64,000 bases of DNA. It comes from Gibbula magus. Lineage: Eukaryota > Mollusca > Gastropoda > Trochida > Trochidae. The first letter of the stretch is position 1; the number at the start of each line of letters is the position of its first letter. The stretch covers positions 23,838,652 through 23,902,651 of the forward strand of contig OW388292.1 of NCBI GenBank assembly GCA_936450465.1, given 5' to 3'. This document shows positions 59,317-64,000 of this stretch, one piece after another. Under the pieces are notes generated by a model that did not search any database, had not been told where the DNA came from, and worked only from the letters and a program-made list of their open reading frames with translations. Made by a program: the position numbers and the translations under genes.

Positions 59317-59643
59317 AAGTCAAAAACAATAACAACAAAAACAGTCTAGAAGTGAACAATTCGCTAAGTTTCTGCATCTTGCATTGACAAACCGGACATG
59401 GTAAGGAAAGGTAGTGAACCGTTAAACCCTTATGAGTATAAATGCTTACACTGACGCAAAATCAATCCAAGATGGCGACAGGAGTAGACGTATGTGAGAG
59501 AGCTCTGGGTTGAAGTAGATACTACAGCAAATTCACTTCAAGGAAAGAATATCTGTGAAGATATATATTGTATATGCATTAACTGAATCCACTTTTCTGC
59601 AAATTTTGCGATTGTGCTTTACATTACAACCAACACTGTCGAC

Positions 59644-60578
59644 ATGCCATCACGAGAGAGAAAGAACAAGCGAGGAGGTGTCATGGCGGGTAGCCGTACC
59701 CGAAGCGAGAGTGAGAAGAGGAAACCATCGGGTTCACCTACATACTCATTACCTCCGAAGACGCCAAAGCAGTTTGTGCAATCTACCCTAGATGATCCAT
59801 CTGTGTTCATGTTCGGATCTACATCTACATCTACACCCGTGCCTTGGAGTGACCCTCAGGAGACGACACCACCCCAACAGGGAAGTGACGAAAAGGACAG
59901 TTCGTTTCCTTCTTCACTGTTCAACTACATCAACGAGGCGTCCATGGATGTGATGACTACCAAACTTACGAATGTCCTGATGATGCCACAATTACAAGAA
60001 AAATTCAAGCAAGCATTTGCAAGTGTAGCGAAAGATGTGATTCGTGGACTAGTAAGAGAGATCGTACAACCACTCAGGGAGGAATTCACGGAACTGAGAC
60101 ACCAACTAGAGGAGAAATCGGACGATTTTGAACAGTATAGTCGTAGGAACTCAATCCCTATAGCCTGAGTACCAGACACAGAGAGTGAAAACACCGGGGA
60201 TGTTGTGATGGATATTGTTCAAGAGGTCCATTCCAATGTTACACCAGCGGACATAGATCGGTGCCACAGAGTTGGGAGGACAGTACCACGGAAAAAAGAA
60301 ACATTGTTGTGAAATTTGTGAGCTACTGGGACAAGAACAGAGTCATGAAGAACAAGTGGGCACTGAAGAACAAAAGGGAAAACGTTTATATCAATGAGGA
60401 CTTAACACAAGTGAGGAGTAAGATATTCAAGATGGCAAGAGACTTGAAGTCGCAAGGAAGGATTCACTCCACGTGGACATATGATGGACGTGTGTATATC
60501 TGTGTGCAAAGAGACGGACTTGAGAAAGTTGTTAACAGTACACGTGAACTTGAGCCATATGCATCAGAGTTCAGTTAA
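59644..60578 (+). pseudogene. LINE ORF1 (RNA-binding protein), one stop and one frameshift
   Basis: From ATG 59644 the protein has a basic, Ser/Pro-rich N-terminus, then a coiled-coil-like helix (LVREIVQPLREEFTELRHQL). The segment EQYSRRNS, where ORF1 proteins usually continue into I-x-I-x-G-V/I-P, is broken by a TGA at 60166-60168. Downstream in the same frame DRCHRVGR is present; a frameshift near 60290 moves the rest (IVVKFVSYWDKNRV, VYINEDLT) into another frame, ending at 60578. These motifs mark the nucleic-acid-binding C-terminal domain of LINE ORF1 proteins. Function in intact copies: coating LINE RNA. Confidence 0.82.
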
Positions 60579-60987
60579 AGTGTGATCAAGTGTTATTGTT
60601 CAGTGTATTCATGTATGGACAAGTAAACTGGAATTATGCTTTGAACAAGAGGCTGTAAGTTTTGTCACAATCTGTATGTATAGTATTTCTGTAGATATCT
60701 ACTCAACGTCTCCTCATAGCCATGTATTTCTTAGTTTATAACTTGTTTGTAAATACACTTACCTTTATCTTTTCTCTTACGTCAAGACACTATTCTTTTC
60801 ATATATGTGTTTCCTTTCTTTGTACCAACTGTATACCGGTATCCAAAGGCACGATTTACTGCTTTGAGTTTAGAAATAGAAATAGATTTGCATTGCCATT
60901 ATTGTCAACATGTACAATATTGTGTAGTATGAAATGGTCCGTTTTCGTTACTTTCACCAAAATTGCATCAGTTCATCTTTGATTACC

Positions 60988-62100
60988 ATGGGGGATGATA
61001 TCAATCAATATCGAGCAGCTATCGGACTATTTTATGCTGCAGTTCATTCAAATTGCAAAATAATGTTTAAAGTAAAGAGGTACTCTTCTATGCTTGAATT
61101 CATAATCAGTGCATTACTTGAGGCTAAAGGGATTTTTACATTGGCTTGTAAAGCAAGTATTTTATCAGTGTTCTTATGTACTTTACAAGCTTATGTCCTA
61201 AGCACGAATGTTACGTTTATATTGTTATTACTCCTGCAATTATCAGGGGACATAGAATTAAACCCGGGACCAATGGATTGTAACAAAACCAATCAGTATA
61301 ACCCTTTGTCAATATTTCACCTTAACGTGCGAAGCATTCGTAGCAAGCTTAGTTACCTAAGCGAGTTTTGTTCGGAGCATGATATTGTCTGTTTCACTGA
61401 AACTCATCTCGATGAATCAATTAGTAATGCTATATTAAAGTGGGATGGCTTCCATGATCCAGAACGTAAGGATAGAAATTCATTTGGAGGAGGAGTTATG
61501 ATTTATGTAAATAAAGCTTTGACTTTTAGTCGAATGAAACAATTAGAGAATGTCCACGACAAATCAATATGGATCAATGTTAGATTACCTCAGAAACAAC
61601 TTTTGATTTGTGTTACTTATCGCCCAGAGGCAAATTCTGTTGGATTTTGGGACAGATTAGACTTTAGCATTGAAAATGCATTGGATATAACAAACAGTGT
61701 GACAATATTAGGCGATATCAATGAAAATTTATTAAGTAATAAGAAATTGAATATTACAGACATAATGAATAGAAAAAAATTGAAAAATGTCATTGCTGAA
61801 CCAACAAGAATTTCAAATTTCAGTAGCACGCTAATTGATCCAATTTTAGTCACTGATGATGTTTCTTTAGTTACTAGTGGTGTGGTAGATTTTGCAGCGA
61901 ATATTAGTGACCATAGGGGAACTTTTATTGATATTGAGGTAAGCATTAACACAAGATTAGCATATAAAAGGGATGTCTGGTGTTATGACAAAGGTGACTA
62001 TGATAGACTCAATACACTGATAGCAAACACTGACTGGGTTGATATATTCTCTGATTGTGATACTGAGGAGGCTTGCCAAAGGTTCTATGTAACTTATATG
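60988..62100 (+). pseudogene. LINE ORF2 N-terminus: leader, 2A-like motif, endonuclease
   Basis: The ATG at 60988 has a strong Kozak context (ACCATGG); an in-frame ATG 54 bases upstream is weaker. A hydrophobic leader of about 80 residues ends in LLLLLLQLSGDIELNPGP, that is D-I-E-L-N-P-G-P with G|P at 61267-61272. This is a canonical 2A/StopGo consensus. The endonuclease follows: LNVRSIRSKL, CFTETH, YRPEANS, ILGDINEN, TRISNFSSTLID and SDHRG (catalytic Asp-His). The domain is open to 62100, where a SINE interrupts it. Confidence 0.88.
61249..61272 (+). other. 2A-like ribosome-skipping motif
   Basis: Encodes D-I-E-L-N-P-G-P (consensus D-x-E-x-N-P-G-P). In known 2A sequences the ribosome fails to form the Gly-Pro bond and releases the upstream peptide. 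Here it would separate a hydrophobic, signal-like leader from the endonuclease-RT polyprotein. 2A-like motifs are known in some invertebrate non-LTR elements; activity of this copy is untested. Confidence 0.88.
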
Positions 62101-62592
62101 GTGGCCGAGTCGGTTAGCAATCCAGCGAGCTTGAGGTGCCGGGTTCGAGTCCACCTGTGACCGGGTGTAAAAACCTTGGAGTCAACTTTGAGTGCGGACT
62201 CTTTCAGTGTTGTCACAACCCCTAGTGTACAGTACACAACCCTGTGCACTTAAAAGAACCCACGAATCCGTTGGTAAATGACCAGATGGTGGCCACATGA
62301 ATACGTGCAGACACCTAGTTGCAGGTACAGCAACGTGCAGTATCCTTGGACAAAATACTGTGACTATGTGTCCTAGTTCACCCAGCTATGAATGGGTACC
62401 TCGTAAGGATGAGCATGGTAATTTAACTTGGTGCGCCTAGTGGCTGCAAAAGTTGCATACTCCAAATGGAGCTGAGATTGACAAAGAGTGTCGTTAAACA
62501 GTGACATCCAATGATCGGGGGCAAACAGAGCGCCTTTGAGCAGCTTAGCTGGATATTGGCGCTATACATATGTTTATATGTATGTATGTATG
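62101..62592 (+). mobile_element. tRNA-derived SINE inserted in LINE ORF2 (492 bp)
   Basis: The tRNA-like head resembles tRNA-Leu/Ser (TGGCCGAGTCGG as A box, GGTTCGAGTCC as B box at 62142-62152). A ~350-bp body ends in CGCCTTTGAGCAGC...TTGGCGCTATACAT, a tail like that of L2-type LINEs, and then a TATG repeat. TATATG occurs on both sides (62095-62100 and 62593-62598), and the LINE protein sense resumes exactly after it. SINE plus duplication is 498 bp, a multiple of three, but internal stops (first at 62158) block read-through. Confidence 0.9.
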
Positions 62593-62598
62593 TATATG

Positions 62599-63950
62599 AG
62601 TTATGTTAAATCATGTATACCATCTAAAACGGTCACTATTAGACCCAATGACAAACCATGGTTCAATTCATTATTACGAAAAGAAATTAGAAAAGAGATA
62701 GGTTACATAAGAGAGCAAAAAGAATGGGCAAAGAAGCTGATATTCATGCTTTCAACAAGCAAAGGAATAAAGTAAATAACTTGAAATATAATGCAAAGGA
62801 ATCATTCTATTCCAATCTTGATAATTTTCTTCTTGACTTATATTCAGGCAACAAATCATCTTATTGGAACGTTTTTAGACATATCACAAGAAATTCTGGT
62901 ACCGTTACAACTATTCCACCTCTGAAGAAAGTTAATAGTAGTTTAGAGGATTAGTATTTACAGATATCGACAAAGCCGAAGCATTAAATGAATACTTTCA
63001 GTCTATCTCACACCTCAAAGATGACAGCAAAGCTATACCACATGTTGATACTCGTACAGATTCCAGTCTTAACTCAATTATAATCACGAAAACAGAAATA
63101 GCAGATGTAATTAAGTGTTTACATGTCAATAAGGCTTCTGGTCCTGATAAAATTAGTCATAGATTGTTGAAGAAAACTGTAGAAACGGTCAGTGAAGCAT
63201 TGTATTTACTTTTTAATAAATCATTATCAACATGTGTTTTCCCTTCAGAATGGAAGAATGCTAATGTTATGCCCTTGCTTAAAAAGGGAGACCCTTCTAT
63301 TGCATCAAATTATAGACCAATTTCTTTAATAAGTTGCATTGGTAAACTATTTGAAAGAGCAGTTTTTAAACATTTAAATAAGTATTTCCTTTTTAACAAA
63401 CTCTTGTACAAATATCAATCTGGCTTCCAGGAAGGTCATTCTACTGTTCATCAATTAGTAGAACTTTATCATCAAATTTGTACCTCATTGGATAGTAAAG
63501 AAAACCATTGTATTGTTTTTTGTGATGTATCAAAAGCCTTTGACAGGGTATGGCACAAAGGCCTTTTGTTTAAGTTGGAACGCTATGGTATTACAGGTAA
63601 TTTGTTAGAGTGGTTGGCGCGATATAAAAGTAGTAGAAGCCAACAGGTATTTGTAAATGGAGCGTTATCCAAGCCCCGAAAACTAGACGCAGGTGTTCCT
63701 CAGGGGTCAGTGCTTGGCCCCTTTCTTTTCATTGTTTATGTTAATGATGTAGCTGATGATCTTGCTTGTATAACAAGACTGTTTGCCGATGATACCTCAC
63801 TTGGTACATAATTAAAAAAAAGTGATATATTAGAAGTGGAAATGAACACAAATCTTAAGAAACTAAATACTTGGGCAAAAGATTGGCTAATTTCGTATAA
63901 TCCTGATAAAACAGAGTTAAATTGGTAAAGCAAGTTGAAAGTCACAAACA
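62599..63950 (+). pseudogene. LINE ORF2 reverse transcriptase region (broken)
   Basis: After the SINE the linker resumes (CIPSKTVTIRPNDKPWF). Frame changes occur near 62740 and 62945 (with a TAG at 62952). From about 62957 the RT is open: KASGPDKIS, NYRPISLISCIGKLFE, FCDVSKAFDRVWHKGL, GVPQGSVLGPFLF and FADDTS, with both catalytic Asp present. A TAA at 63809-63811 follows, then the frame continues (NTWAKDWLISYNPDKTEL) until a small deletion near 63925. HKHLGLTFS is readable beyond it and the domain runs off the window. Confidence 0.88.
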
Positions 63951-64000
63951 TCTTGGACTAACATTCTCCTCAGACGGCAAATGGGCTTGTCATATCAACA

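Larger units (their letters stand above)
55934..59345. repeat. Tandem segmental duplication, unit 3 (~3,410 bp)
   Basis: Ends with AACAACAAAAACAGT and then runs into CTAGAAGTG, the unduplicated right flank. Unit 3 therefore carries the ancestral right edge and unit 1 the ancestral left edge (complete MITE). Confidence 0.96.
59346..64000 (+). mobile_element. LINE (CR1/L2-like) with 2A-like motif, 3' end outside window
   Basis: A 5' leader (about 59346-59643) precedes ORF1 (59644-60578) and ORF2 (from 60988). A ~400-bp non-coding spacer lies between them. ORF2 has endonuclease and reverse transcriptase and continues past the right edge. A SINE splits ORF2 at 62101. ORF1 has one stop and one frameshift; ORF2 has several lesions after the SINE, so this copy is dead. 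The exact 5' end is uncertain because it abuts the duplicated segment. Confidence 0.88.

Noticed and set aside
62101..62175. tRNA-Leu/Ser gene
   Set aside because: It is the head of a SINE inserted in a LINE; no complete cloverleaf follows the B box.

Overview
The window looks like AT-rich, intron-bearing chromosomal DNA from a marine invertebrate, most probably a mollusc or another lophotrochozoan. The grounds are an env-bearing Ty3/Gypsy element, tRNA-derived SINEs ending in a molluscan-style tail, CR1/jockey-type LINEs (one with a 2A-like motif), THAP-DDE and YqaJ genes with GT-AG introns, and many short TTAA-bounded MITEs. I see no complete host gene, no functional rRNA or tRNA gene and no prokaryotic feature. 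The species cannot be named from this sequence.

Layout. 1-6335: 3' part of a Gypsy/errantivirus-like element (reverse transcriptase, RNase H, integrase, an intact env-like fusion glycoprotein ORF, polypurine tract, 544-bp 3' LTR). 6336-18865: mostly unannotatable AT-rich DNA with three MITEs. 18866-21835: a 3-kb minisatellite of about 50 units of 58-59 bp. 21836-28213: spacer, a MITE and a dead LINE. 28214-34648: spacer.

34649-43536 is the highlight: a complete 8,888-bp DNA transposon with matching terminal inverted repeats and an AT target duplication. It carries two intact convergent genes. One is a spliced 516-aa SAP-SWIM-YqaJ exonuclease-like protein on the plus strand. The other is a THAP + HTH + DDE transposase of 438 aa (452 with an optional 42-nt exon) on the minus strand. 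The combination fits what I recall of the ISL2EU (IS4EU) superfamily. Both genes start within about 165 bp of an end, so each terminus probably serves as transposase site and promoter. Intron 4 of the nuclease gene has collected SINEs and foldback elements.

43537-49139: spacer with a LINE remnant, a diverged repeat pair, a perfect hairpin and a fifth full MITE. 49140-59345: a head-to-tail triplication of a 3.4-kb segment whose breakpoint lies inside that MITE; units 2 and 3 are nearly identical. 59346-64000: a second LINE (broken ORF1; ORF2 with hydrophobic leader, 2A-like motif, endonuclease and reverse transcriptase), split by a 492-bp tRNA-derived SINE and running off the right edge.

Nothing suggests that the loci work together as a pathway; the window is a mosaic of mobile DNA. 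The genes that clearly cooperate are the two of the 34.6-43.5 kb transposon and the pol and env of the Gypsy element.
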